Positions 13,641 to 24,911 of a stretch of DNA of 64,000 nucleotides are shown here, in pieces (within the stretch, counting starts at the first letter, position 1; each line of letters begins with the position of its first letter). Under the pieces are notes generated by a model. That model was not told the origin of the DNA. It searched no databases and worked only from the letters and a program-made list of their open reading frames with translations. The DNA is taken from positions 8,715,001 to 8,779,000 of the forward strand of contig CM040744.1 of NCBI GenBank assembly GCA_022829145.1. Direction: 5' to 3'. The DNA comes from Albula goreensis (Eukaryota > Chordata > Actinopteri > Albuliformes > Albulidae). A program made the translations under genes and the position numbers.

Positions 13641-14220
13641 TGATGTCAGCCTCGCCGCTGGAAACGCCCCCCATTGATTACAGCCCGGATAATTGGATTG
13701 CGGCGATTCCTCAGGAATGCCGGGGAGGGATGCTGGGAGCCTTGGGGGATGAAGACGAAGGCGTGAGAGAGGGAGAGGATACAGGCTGGTGGGGGGTGAG
13801 GCAGGAGATGGAAGGAGGCCAGAAGGGGGGGGGGACAAGATGAGTGGAGAGGAACCCCTATAGCTTATAGGGCCTCCGATATTCCCCACACTGGACGCGT
13901 TTTGGGCTTCATGTGGTGAGAGATTGGGGCGTTGAGAAACAGTTAAACCTTTGAATAGGGCCCACTAAGCACCAATTCAACTGCAGTGCACTCAGTCCCT
14001 AATTATGCGAATGACAGTCACTGAAAAAAAAAAAAAAACTGTTAAAATAAACTGCAGTGCTTTCTTAATTCAAAGTTAAGGACAAGGCTCTTTGCAGCCA
14101 TACTGAATGGGGGCTTGTCTGCATGCTACTGATTCTACTTTTTCCTGAAAGTTAAATGGAAAATTCTCATATTTGTAGTCTTTTGTTATCATTTTGAAGT
14201 ATTTTGTGTGTTATGAATGT

Positions 14221-14290
14221 TGCATCTGTTAAACAAAATGTAAATCCCCCCTGTGGGTTAAAAATGATTAAACTGAATGAAACTGAATCC
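14221..14290 (+). mobile_element. Possible LINE/SINE 3' tail
   Basis: GCATCTGTTAAACAAAATG is followed by TAAATCCCCCCTGTGGGTTA and then an AACTGAATG short repeat. Several fish LINEs end with a CCCC...GGGG-like stem followed by an AT-rich simple repeat, and the first segment resembles the SINE tail GCRTCTGCTAAATG. No coding remnant was found upstream, so the call rests on the tail alone. Confidence 0.35.
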
Positions 14291-14877
14291 AGTTAGCGCA
14301 GGCTTTGTGTGTACTCTTAATCAAAGTTACTGCTACTTCAATGTGTATTAATAAACCAAATAATTTAGTTTAAGGGGGGCAATCAAGAGAGAAAAATATG
14401 AGAGCAAAACGCTCTGCCTGAATCCATTATAATCCTTTCACAAAATAAACACAAAATGTAATTGCTGAACAGAACAAGGATCAGGGAATTGCTCTGAACA
14501 ATTACAATACGGTGTAATTCAGTGTGCATTCAAAACAAACTCAGAGCTTTTCATTGTCTGGTAGCTAATATCAGTGAAATTGTTACAAAATTGAAAAAAA
14601 TAGTTAAGGGAAGCCCGTGCTCTGCTGTTTTGTATTCCAGAAAACAGCCTGGTGTCATAATTTCCATGTAGAGTTAGCAAACACTCTATTGCTGCCATGT
14701 ACACTTCTTGGGCTGCTGGGATCAAGAGGAACAAGGAAAAATTCTGGAACTTACTATCGTGACTTTGCTGACACGGCTGAACTGATCCTATCTGTGCCAT
14801 CAGCACTAATCAGCTGAATAATTCTCAATATAGAGAATAATATTTCAACCGAGGCATGATGGAATATTTCAATTCTG

Positions 14878-14897
14878 TTTTTTTTTTTTTTTTTTTT
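14878..14897. repeat. Poly-T run (20 bp)
   Basis: A homopolymer of 20 T. No retrotransposon body is recognisable beside it. Similar runs are 2077-2095 (T19) and 16978-16995 (A18). Confidence 0.95.
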
Positions 14898-16789
14898 GCT
14901 ACACCAAATATAAAAGTACTGTCAGAATGGCAAACCACAATGAGTTTTGTATCATGTTGCATACAGTACTGTTTAGAGCTGAGGCCATAAAGACAAAAGT
15001 CATCCAAAAGGTATTTCTATTTTCTAAGTAACAGGCACAACGGGACACCTATCAAGGGCTCATGCTAGATGACACAAACCTCTTTCTTGGAAATATACAG
15101 CATTTATTAAACAACATTATATGGTCAAGCTAGACCACTGCATGGTCGGACTGTACAAAGTCTTTCATTGAGTTTAATAGTCAACTATGCTTTGCCGTTT
15201 TACAAAGCTTAAAATTAATTTACATTTCTAATTCAGATATGCATGCTTAATGATAATATCAAGGTCAAGCATTGACAGTTTTTCAAAGGCCCTCTCCAGG
15301 GACCTTACCTAATTTTGCATGAAAGTGAGCTTTACTGAAAGTGGATTTCCAATGACTAATTTCATTACAATAAACATAAAGTAGCTGGGAATGGAAGTCA
15401 ATATAAAAGGCTTTCCATTATACGGCCCCTGCTGAGGTACCTCCTAGAACACACTAACAAAGGCGAGAAGAGCCAGGATCACTTCACCTTGACACCGCTG
15501 CTAGGAAACCAAATTCTCCTTGCAGAATGCACTGGACGGACAAGGAAAGAGTGATCAATGGATAACGATATCAATAACACTGACAGCTTTCCTGGAGAGA
15601 AGAGTCCGTGTGCCCTGCCAAAGTCTGTTGACTCTTCACAGATTCAAATTCAGTCAGGAAACAGAGGTCACAGACATTTTGGGTAATTGCATCTGAAACA
15701 TTCTGAAAAGTGCTTTGTTGGTTGGCCAGTTGAATAAATAAGGGAAATATAAGGCATAAATATTCATAAAAGGGAAACTTGTGGTGTCTTTCCAAAAAAA
15801 TGAGCATACATTAAAGTGGAAACCTCTGTTCGACAGCTGGCCTCTGATCTTACTCACCTGCTATTTTTTTTGCATGTCAGCACTTAAAAAAACAGATTTC
15901 TGTAAATTTAATCTGGAAATAAATCATTGACGGACAGCCCCCCCCTTTTTCCTTTCGTATTTTAAGCATTGAAAATCGAACAAAACCGCAATGATACCTG
16001 TTGTTAAATCATTTATCTTTCACAGAGGTTTCTTCGTCCGCTGAAATATTTATACACAGCCGAATCTAGCCAAAAATGTCCATTCATTATCCAAATACCC
16101 TGTGAAAATTTTTCCTCAGTGAGCTGCAAAGTCTTGCAGTTAAGCTAATGCCCTTGGTCAGGTCAGTTTTTAATATGGACAGCTGTTGTGGACTTGGATT
16201 CAATCACAGTACTGTTCAGAGTGCCTGCGAGATTCCAGCTTCAGTAAGATACATGCTGAAACGTATTCATAATTCCTCCAGACTACTCGTACCTTACACT
16301 ACTTACAATATCTACAGCACAATGCGATACAGCTCTGAAATGTCTATCCTACTGTAATCCATCCAGCTGCCAGCCATCTCCCACATTTAAACCCTCATTC
16401 TCCTTTGTGGTTGTGAGGGTCCAATTCCCTTTCCGCATCAGTATTTGCTTGCTGTTTATCATTGGAGGGCCAGTTTGGTCAGTCGCAGCCTTTCTTTCAT
16501 TGTCGTTTCTACGTGAACTGATTGTGACTCTGAATGGGAATTCATGTTTCTGCAAGATAAGATCGGGACACAGGTGTGACAGTGGCTGAGGAGTGACGAC
16601 ACTCTGCTCCGCTGCACTCTCACACACACACACACCTTTATCCAATTACCAGCTCTCGCCAACGCTTTAATCAATTTCGCCCACGAACATCTCGATAGTC
16701 TACCTGTTCTGTAATTAATCTCATTAGCGGGAGAGATGGAGTGATAGACTGCAGAGCATGAATGCAAGGCGATGAGCGTCTGGAATGAC

Positions 16790-16935
16790 CGCCATTCCTC
16801 ACAAAACACGCAGGAGGTTGCGCCTCCGAGTCACATGGTGCGCCTCGTTGAAATTCCCGAGCAGCCGCTCCGCGTTCTGAAGCTGTCCTCAGCGGAAACC
16901 TATGGCGCGCACGCTCTCTCGTGGAAATGGATTCG
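16790..16935. promoter_or_regulatory. CpG-dense patch
   Basis: About 17 CpG in 150 bp (for example GGTGCGCCTCGTTG, CAGCCGCTCCGCG and GGCGCGCACGC), ending 43 bp before a poly-A run. No exon-like structure was found. Confidence 0.3.
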
Positions 16936-17451
16936 TGTGCATCCTGTCAGCGCAATGTCGGAAATTAGATCTTAGACAAAAAAAAAAAAAAAAAATACGT
17001 TTGAATAAATTCTGGGCACAAGAGTTTCTGATGGGTAATTCCTTCAAAGAAAAAGCGTGTTGTCACAGTTTTGTGACATCAAAGGCTTCTGGGAATAACG
17101 CGGGTGCTGAGCATGCTAAGCTCCTGTGCATGTGTTAGAACTGCACTTCTGAGGTTAGCGGATAGCATTTCTCCCCAGGAGAATAATTTAACGTTCGGAT
17201 CAGCGTTGATATGGACGGGGGGATTGGCTGGTGTCGCCTTGTAAACAGCTACAAAGTCTGTGCCAGCCTAATATTTGGTTGTAATTACTGTTGTAATTTT
17301 GTAGTTTCCTCCCCCTGCCCGCAAACAGCTTCTAGAGCAGAGGTGCAGCTGAAAAGGACAAAGCTGCCTCGGCAGGCCGCTTCTAGTGACAGCCCCTTCT
17401 GTACCGACTAGCAAAGAGTACAGTACAGTAAGGGAGCAAGCCTGGAGATCA

Positions 17452-17663
17452 GTAGCGTGCAAACAGGACCACATTTACAAATGGGGAATTTGGTGTCTGA
17501 GCTAGCGTTAGCATGCAAACAGGACCACATTTAAAAAAAGGTGGAATTTGGTGTCTGAGCTAGCGTTAGCATGCAAACAGGACCACATTTACAAATGGGG
17601 AATTTGGTGTCTGAGCTAGCGTTAGCATGCAAACAAGACCACATTTACAAATGGGGAATTTGG
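17452..17663. repeat. Tandem repeat, about 56-58-bp unit, about 3.7 copies
   Basis: The unit GCAAACAGGACCACATTT, then ACAAATGGGGAATTTGG, then TGTCTGAGCTAGCGTTAGCA starts at about 17459, 17515, 17573 and 17629. The third interval is 58 bp because the second copy carries an A-run replacing ACAAATGG. The copies are nearly identical, so the array is recent. Confidence 0.93.
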
Positions 17664-18445
17664 AATTTAGGCATTGACATATCTCCTTCTTTTTCTTCCC
17701 TTTTTTCTCTGATGACAATATGCTGCAGCTCCCGTTCTTCAGTTTAACGGTTGGCGTAAATGTTCAGCTCCCAAGCCAAACAAATTACATGTTAAATCGC
17801 AGTGGGGGCACAGTGATGAAGCTTTGCTCAACTCAACCGCTGCAGATTGTGTTTTTTAAACCCCACATCCAGGGGGCATGCTCAAATGAGGCATGCCAGG
17901 TTTAGCGGTACATTAATAGTCAGTCCAGGATTTACCCACTTTACACTGAACATTCAGGCTTTGTTCTCCTGCGGGACTCTCAAAGATCTAAATCTGTTCA
18001 TAAGATGTATTTATGTCAGTCAAATCCTCAATATAAACCCTTCAGTACAATGTGTGACATCTGCATATATTTCATTCATTTGGAGAAGCATACTCCTTTT
18101 TTGATATTTCAGTGCAGCACAAACTTCAGATCTCATTTTGTACCCCCTGAAATATAATAAATAATCAAATACAATAACATGAAATCATTCATTTCATTCA
18201 CCCGGTTGAGCTCTTGGAACATCATGAACAACAAGTTTTATATGAAGTCGTGTTTATGAATAGCTCAAGAAAAGGTAAGTGGAGGTGTTGAGTGGGAGAA
18301 TATAATGGGGACCAGATCCAGGTGTTTGGCTCCTTGATGAATTGATGGAAGGCTCAAGAAATCTAGCACCTGTGCTTTGTGAGCCAAAAATATTGAACTA
18401 GAACTTGCTCCCTAAAAAAGAAACTCCCATAAAAACCTCGAAAAG

Positions 18446-18559
18446 TATGAAAGAAGATAATGTCTGCACATTGTGTAATCGTTCTTGCGTCTTGTCACGT
18501 ATTTAAAATAATATTTTTTTGGAGCATTACACGGTGTGCAGACATTATCTGCTTTCATA
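18446..18559 (+). repeat. Near-perfect inverted repeat: 34-bp stem, 46-nt loop hairpin
   Basis: The left arm 18446-18479 and right arm 18526-18559 are inverted copies sharing TGTGCAGACATTATCT (as read in the right arm). Of 34 positions, 31 are Watson-Crick. In a plus-strand RNA two of the remaining three become G-U wobbles, leaving one A-G mismatch. In a minus-strand (grid2) transcript those two become A-C mismatches. The loop 18480-18525 is AT-rich. Pairing stops abruptly at both ends. It could be a pre-miRNA-like hairpin, a MITE or a chance inverted duplication; nothing indicates expression. Confidence 0.6.
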
Positions 18560-19541
18560 TGATTTATCTTCAATCCAGCACCTGCATAAAGATTTTTTTT
18601 TGGATGTGTGCACTTTTTAAACTTTTTTAAAGACCTCCAAAAGACCAGGACAGAGTGTACTAAGTCGGTGAGAAGAGAACAGCTCACATAATAACATGCC
18701 TATCAAGACAAAAAGAAGAGTGACACAAACATCACGTTTCCATTAGACTGCTCCCAATACAAATCTGAACACAATGTACCGGTCTGGAAGCAGCGGTCCT
18801 CAATGCACTGCATCTGGCCGAACCATGACGGGCAGAAATACTTCCTGCTTATTTTTATCCTCACTTGACAAGCTGTGGTGAACTTGTCTCATTTTTTGCT
18901 GATTTTTTTCAGGTATTTCATCTGCGGAAGGATGTTTGATTTTTCCTTCTATTTTTATTTTTTTTATATCAAGCACTTAATCTGAAATGCAATATGTGAT
19001 TAATTAAACGATTCCAGCAATCTAGCACAAGGTTGAAATTCTATTTGGACTACCTAAAGACCTATTTTTCTGGAGAGATGGGAGCTGTTTTCATTATTTT
19101 AATAGCTAAATAAATATAAATTCAGCCATTCAAGACAAAGCCCACAAATTTTTCTGCTTCGGTTGCTTATTTCTATCTGGTACATCTGAGTCTCTTTTTT
19201 TATTCCTCTTTATGAATGTAATCTTTGCTATGATTCCACATTCAGTAAAAGGCAGACGTTACTCAGATTATCTGTGATATGTGGACATAAACAAATTTGG
19301 ACATAAAGTCAGCATTTCATTAATACATATGGGACACACTTTTAATTCCCACGATGATGTAGGTCTAGCTGTTCTGGCAAATTACTTACAGTGAACTCTC
19401 AAACACTATAGGTAGTTGGACTATAATGATCCCCCCACTGAAAGACTGAGTCCGCTCTCAGCATGACTGATCCCCGTTGGTACCACACCCTCCGCACGCA
19501 AAGCCAAAGCAGGACGAACAGAAGCCCCAGGCTGGTATTAG

Positions 19542-19547
19542 ACCTAC
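19542..19547 (-). other. grid2: Splice donor of the grid2 exon
   Basis: The exon ends CAAGAAG and the intron begins GTAGGT on the minus strand, a good 5' splice site. One base (G) of the next codon is left behind, consistent with the GCN alanine codon that follows in the family (ACELM in mammalian GRID2). The open frame continuing past this point, to 19399, is intronic read-through. Confidence 0.88.
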
Positions 19548-19703
19548 CTTCTTGTACAGCTTGAAAAGGGTTGTTCCCGTCCACAAACTCCACAGAAATG
19601 GTGATCTTTTCCGTCTCAAGGATCTCATTGTTGAGGTTGAGGTCGGCCACCGCCATGCGGAACACCTCATCATCCTTTTTGGCAGATTCGTCAAAAATGG
19701 CCC
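19548..19703 (-). CDS. grid2: grid2 internal coding exon (glutamate receptor delta-2, start of N-terminal domain)
   Basis: GluD2 is a postsynaptic membrane receptor of the ionotropic glutamate receptor superfamily. At cerebellar parallel fibre-Purkinje cell synapses its N-terminal domain binds cerebellin bridged to presynaptic neurexin. Read on the minus strand, this exon encodes 51 complete codons plus split codons at each end. It contains [15 protein letters not shown] near its start and ends with [14 protein letters not shown], which are the first strand and helix of the periplasmic-binding-protein-like N-terminal domain. The [11 protein letters not shown] and [12 protein letters not shown] wording fits GRID2; as I recall it, GRID1 has EENAAKDDRVF and [11 protein letters not shown]. 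The exon is 156 nt, phase 1 at both ends, with no stop or frameshift. The acceptor and donor are consensus. The missing signal-peptide exon should lie at higher coordinates and the next exon at lower ones; neither was found here. Confidence is very high for a delta receptor and high for grid2 rather than grid1. Confidence 0.95.
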
Positions 19704-19722
19704 CTGCAGAGAGACAGAGCAA
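19704..19722 (-). other. grid2: Splice acceptor of the grid2 exon
   Basis: On the minus strand the exon is preceded by a pyrimidine-rich run ending TCTGTCTCTCTGCAG, followed by GGGCCATTTTTGAC of the exon. This is a strong consensus 3' splice site. It places the intron after the first base of a glycine codon, so translation from 19722 into the exon (reading through the intron) is an artefact. Confidence 0.9.
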
Positions 19723-22700
19723 AGCTCAGTTTTACCACCAGCAGATTACAGTGTCATGTTCAGTTTATTAAAAACTAACTTTAGACTGCTAAAAAGAATA
19801 TTGCCAATCATATACCACAGCTGAATATATGTGGCATATGACCACTGCAGCAACACTGTTACCAATCCCATCAAATAAATGAAATCAAATCCATACTCTG
19901 GGAACATCATTGTATTATATTAAGGACTATTACTATGCAAGTGAATACCCAGGGCTTAGGCAACCATCTTTTCATCAAGTGATTTCAATCTTCAAATTGA
20001 GTGCCAATGAAGTGTTCATTATTGTAGTTATTTATTTGTTTCTCCTTCAATCTATGAAAGCCATTCTGATTCGAGCCTTTACGCTTTGACAACAAACCCA
20101 TTGGAGGAAACAGCAAGTTCACAAGGATTTGCTCCTCGGAGGCTGGCAGGTTTAGTATAAAGCAGCGGTGGATAAGAGAGTGATGGAGTATCATGTAGTC
20201 AAAATCTAATTTCCCATTGCATTAGGCAGGTAGAGTAATGGATCTGACAAGGCTTCTCGCACATGCTATAACATGTGGCGCAATTGCTGAGTCTGATAAA
20301 TAGCCAGTGCTCATAAGACACTGGCAACCTTCCTTTAGTAATTCATCCTACTCTAAAGAAAGCCCAACTTCAGTGTACGGTTTTCAATAAAGAAGTCGTA
20401 TTGCATTGCACATTACAGTGTAAACGCTGACAATGGTTACATCCATTAAGTGACTACATAGCATGCAATATAAGCCATTGGAGACGAGTAAAAGTTGCTG
20501 AAAAGCATATGCAGGTTCAAGATAGCGAGAGTATTGATGGCCCGTATGGCTGTTTTGATTGAAAGCTGTGGACGCGTTTGCAGAAATTTCCGAGGACTTG
20601 CATGCATCCACTAATGTATAACAAATTATTTTTCTTTTAGCATTGAGTCATTCATCACCTACAAATGCTGCAAAATCATTGTCAAAAACAATAGGACTTT
20701 GAGTTACACGAGCAATAAACAGAATTCTGAGAGGAAAATAAAATAGTGCTCACTCTAGGGAAATTTAAAAGGTGAGAGGTGAACAGAGAGATTGGTAGGC
20801 GGTATAGGGACAGTGTTGTAACAGAGCACAATGGTGCGAAGCCAAAGTATGTACAGTAGTGTGGGGAGAAGCTGTAAGCTTAACGCTTTATGGGTGCTGT
20901 GTGGGTAAGGGAATAGCAAATTAGAGCCACCATTTTGACATGGAGCCAGCAGGGAGAGAAGGAGAATGGCTGGCAGAGGAGTGAGTGGGAAGGAAGGGGA
21001 CCAGATGGCAGGAGGATTCAGACCTGAATGGGTTGGTGGGTGGTGGATACTCTGGCCATGAGGGACATACAGTGTTTACAGTACTGTCGGAACAGAGTAA
21101 AAAGCAGAATATAAGAAAAAAAACTGCATCGACATTTAGCCCTACACACTTTTCACCAACATGCTATTCTCCAAATATTTATATATGGGACATCTTAGGG
21201 TAGAATGAAGAAATCATATATTCCTAACTCATTTTATATTGGAGTAATTATCACGAAATGGCAAATTTGTCTTCTGTTTGCAGACAAATCAATGGAATAA
21301 CTCATTCCAATCAGTGGGAAGAAAAAAAGTCCTTGGGACGATATTCTGTCCCATCTGGAGCTCCATGATGTATGCAATAATAAAAGCCATCGCTGCACTC
21401 TCACAAATGCTTTTAAGCAGCTACAGACACCCACACTAATGTAGAACTTAACAAATGCAGGCATAAGCATTTATCCATACATTCATTTAAATCTCAACTA
21501 CGTGCAAGTAATATAATTATAATAAACTATATGTTATATCACATTTTAAAGGGATACCATGGCAATTTGGCAATTTACCCCTTTTGTCTACTTACCAAGA
21601 ACAGAAAAATGCACTGAGACCAGTTATAATGTCTGTTCCTGCATTGCACTGGTCTGCATTTAGCATTAGTACATTAACTGAGAGTATGTGGGAGGTTCTA
21701 GCCTAGATCTATATTAGTGCATTTTCTCACAGGACCACACTGCTAACGTTAGGTCTGACTGCTGCATAGGAAGATTTCCTCACTTTTGATAAGAGCTAGC
21801 TTACAATCCCAGAATGTTCCCATTGACTAAGTTGAGTTCAGTGGATTGGTTCTAAAAATCTCTCCAGAGTGCATGAATTCATGAATTTCTTTTGCAAACA
21901 AGTTAGCTATCAGTTAGCTACACTGTAGGGCTTATCACAAACCAATGCTGCTAGAGACAAGAAGAATCAATGGTTGATAAGAGCGAGCAAGCAGGGAAAT
22001 TTCAGAGCGCAATCCTTTGATTACTGTACAGACAGATACTGCTCATGGGATGCCAATCAAAAAAATTTGAAAACCAACTGTAACATCTCCTCTCAGTTAG
22101 CACCGACTGTCTGCAAAAAGTAGTTCACCAACGTCATCTTACAAGCCCTATTCTTATGTATAAGTCAGAAAGAGTTCACTCATCTTTTCTTTACTTTGTT
22201 CATTGAACAATAAGTTACATCAGTACCGATATATATAATGAGTCAACACGGCAAACAAAATGAACTCTAAGAATTTTTAAGGTTGACTTCAAGTGAGCTT
22301 GAATTTCTAACCTGTTAACAGATGTGGTGAGTTTAATATAACTGTTTTAATTCAGGTAACCATTATTGGGAATTAATAGTAGTTAAAGTAGTTTGACATA
22401 AATGTTGGTTTACAGTCTTTTGAAGTTTCTGCTGTCTGTACTAAAAGAATCAATCTTGACTGGAAACACAGTATTCAATGCAATTAGAATGAATTCATTA
22501 GATTCTAAATTTGTAAAGTTGTTTTATTTACTTCATTATTCTTTTTAGTAGCAAAGGTAGGAGTGTACAAAGGCCTGGAGAAGAATGTGGGTAAGAAATG
22601 GACAGCTATTTTTGGATGTTCAACATGAATAATGAGTGAATAAAGCCAAGTTCCACCACATTATAGGCCAAAGGTAAATGTATTCTTTAATGATTAATAT

Positions 22701-24689
22701 GCATATGTTGTCAAGGGCTATACTCTCGGCTTCCCAGGAAAGACTAGAATGATATTTTCTAGGGAGAGGTTAATATACTGGATACGCTGCAGGGGGGAGA
22801 CAATTTAAGCTCGGCTTCCCCTCCCCCCAATTTACAGAAGTTCACTGCACAGACTTAGAGGAAATAGTGAGCTCAGCAAAAAAACCAGGCACATTAAGAT
22901 ATAAAATGACCTTGAATGCACATGCCCTAAAAACCGGATGAGGTTGCAAATCACCCAATGCACGTGGTTGTTTGGATTTACATACTCAGTACAATAAAGT
23001 TGCATAAGTTTGCATCAACGGTGACAATTACATTTCCACACGACATAGTTCTCATTAACCTTTTAAACAAAGCATAGACCAAACTCCATGGTGCTCCACC
23101 AGACAATTGACTTAATTGCTGTGATCGTTCATATACGGAACTCAATATATCAAAGACAAAGGAATCGCTGATTAATTTTAGGCATATCACATCTCCGCTC
23201 CCTCCTGCTGTCATTGGGGGACAGAACATTTAATCTGTCAAAGAATACACGCAGAAAATATAAATGCTGTATAAACAAATAGACCCAGCAGTGTTTTCCC
23301 TGTGTACTTTTATAACTCGCTTAATGAGAACAAGCCGCTGCCTTATACTGACATTCAAGCGTTGCACACAGGCTTGTGTTCAAAGTAAATGATAGACTCT
23401 GGTAATAAAATGGTAGGAATCATGCTAGCTTGCCAATTTACCATATGCCAAGGTCAAGAGTAGGAAAGGACCATACCACATCATATTAACCCTTCTACTT
23501 GCCAACTTATCGAAGTGTAAAATAGGCAGAAATAACATGGTGCTAAAATTAATTCAATTGTGACAGTCTCTTTCCATGACAGCAGACTGAATATTTCATG
23601 CAAGCTGTTTGTGTTAGAGGCATCCATATTTTAATAGATGATGACTAACGGCAAGGGAATGAGCTAGTGTATAAATTACAACAGAATAATTAGCATCTTT
23701 CATTAAGGATTTACCTTAAGTTTACCCCATCTTCATTATTGGTATGCATTGGTACTTTGACAATATTGGTATTGCAGCACTGGGGGAGTCTATGATGAGA
23801 CTGGAGGTTGGGGGTTGAAGCAATTCATTGCATTTATTAGCGTCAGTCTTGACCATAGGAGCGCCCACTGAAGCACTTGACATATATTGCTCCACATACA
23901 GGCCTCCTGATGAACAAAAACCCTTGGAACCCCCCTCCCCAACCTTCCCGCCCAAGGTCTACGTGACATATAACATAAAGGGGTGATGTGAACATGAAAT
24001 CAACCAATAAGAAATTAAAGAGGAAAAACATGAAAGGAGGCACAACAAATACGGCAATAATAGTGGAATAACAGGAAACAACGACAACACAAAAGTAGCC
24101 AGCACTACAGTATTGTTACAATGTACATGCTATTTAAAACTGGTCCAAAACAAACATATGTAGATACACAGTACATACAATGCAGGAAAATAATTTCCCA
24201 TGTTGCATTCATATTGTAAGCTGCCTATTGTTATACTATGTAAGCCTCCATTGCCATTTATTGTTTGCATGTTCGAAGACACATTTTATGGCACAATAAG
24301 GTTTTCCTCTACTTTCTTCTAAACTATATTCAAACAACCCGAAATGTCACTCTGATTCTGAATTTTCTACCTGGAACTGCAGGCAGTCCGGGTCACAGGT
24401 ACTAATCTTTAAAATGACGTTCAGCTTCTAGGACCGACACAAATGAAGCACTTATTCCTGGAACTGTTTCTCTGAAGAAACACTGAATAAATTCTGCTGA
24501 TCAACACATATTCTTCATTTGGGAGTTTATGGTGTGTGATGCGTTCTGGCGGTTCATATTGACCAATTTGGAATGACATTCAAGGTTTCAGGCCAAGGGT
24601 TCAAGCTAAGATCAGATATGTATAAATAGTACAGTTAGCAGATGTTTCAGTGAAAATAAAAACACAAAAAATACCATAGAGCAAGGAGG
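19723..24689. other. Intronic DNA upstream of the exon, nothing recognised
   Basis: AT-rich, with no long frames, no clear repeats and no splice-competent coding segment in the minus orientation. Confidence 0.55.
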
Positions 24690-24798
24690 ATGGCAGTGTA
24701 GTGTAGTAGTTAGAGAGCTGCAGCGTTTGCAATGGCACACATAATAGTGATTTACATACTAGTGTGTGTGTGTGTATATATAATAAAAACACACACAA

Positions 24799-24849
<51 letters not shown>

Positions 24850-24911
24850 ACATGTCCACAGTGTAAGTTGCTCTAGACTGAAGCATCTGTTAAACGCATA
24901 AATCATAAATA
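24690..24911 (+). mobile_element. tRNA-derived SINE, middle replaced by CA/TG microsatellite
   Basis: The left end, GGCAGTGTAGTGTAGTAGTT then AGAGAGCTGCAG (24693 on), is the tRNA-like head (A-box region) seen in fish SINEs. The right end at 24860-24911 reads TGTAAGTTGCTCTAGACTG then AGCATCTGTTAAACGCATAA. This is the standard fish SINE 3' tail, usually TGTAAGTCGCTCTGGATAAG followed by AGCGTCTGCTAAATG. Between head and tail lie a (TG)n, an AT stretch and a (CA)n run (24803-24845) instead of the usual B-box and linker. Family name not assigned. Confidence 0.6.

Larger units (their letters stand above)
1..19547 (-). other. grid2: Downstream grid2 intron (at least 19.5 kb), open at the window edge
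   Basis: Lower coordinates than the exon are the downstream intron. The next family exon (beginning near CELMNQGILALV in mammals) is not seen in any minus-strand frame, so the intron continues past position 1. It holds the minisatellites, LINE fragment, CpG-dense patches and hairpin listed separately. Confidence 0.75.

Noticed and set aside
13155-13643. 162-codon plus-strand open frame over the CpG cluster
   Set aside because: Long frames are expected in GC-rich DNA because stop codons are AT-rich. No domain recognised.
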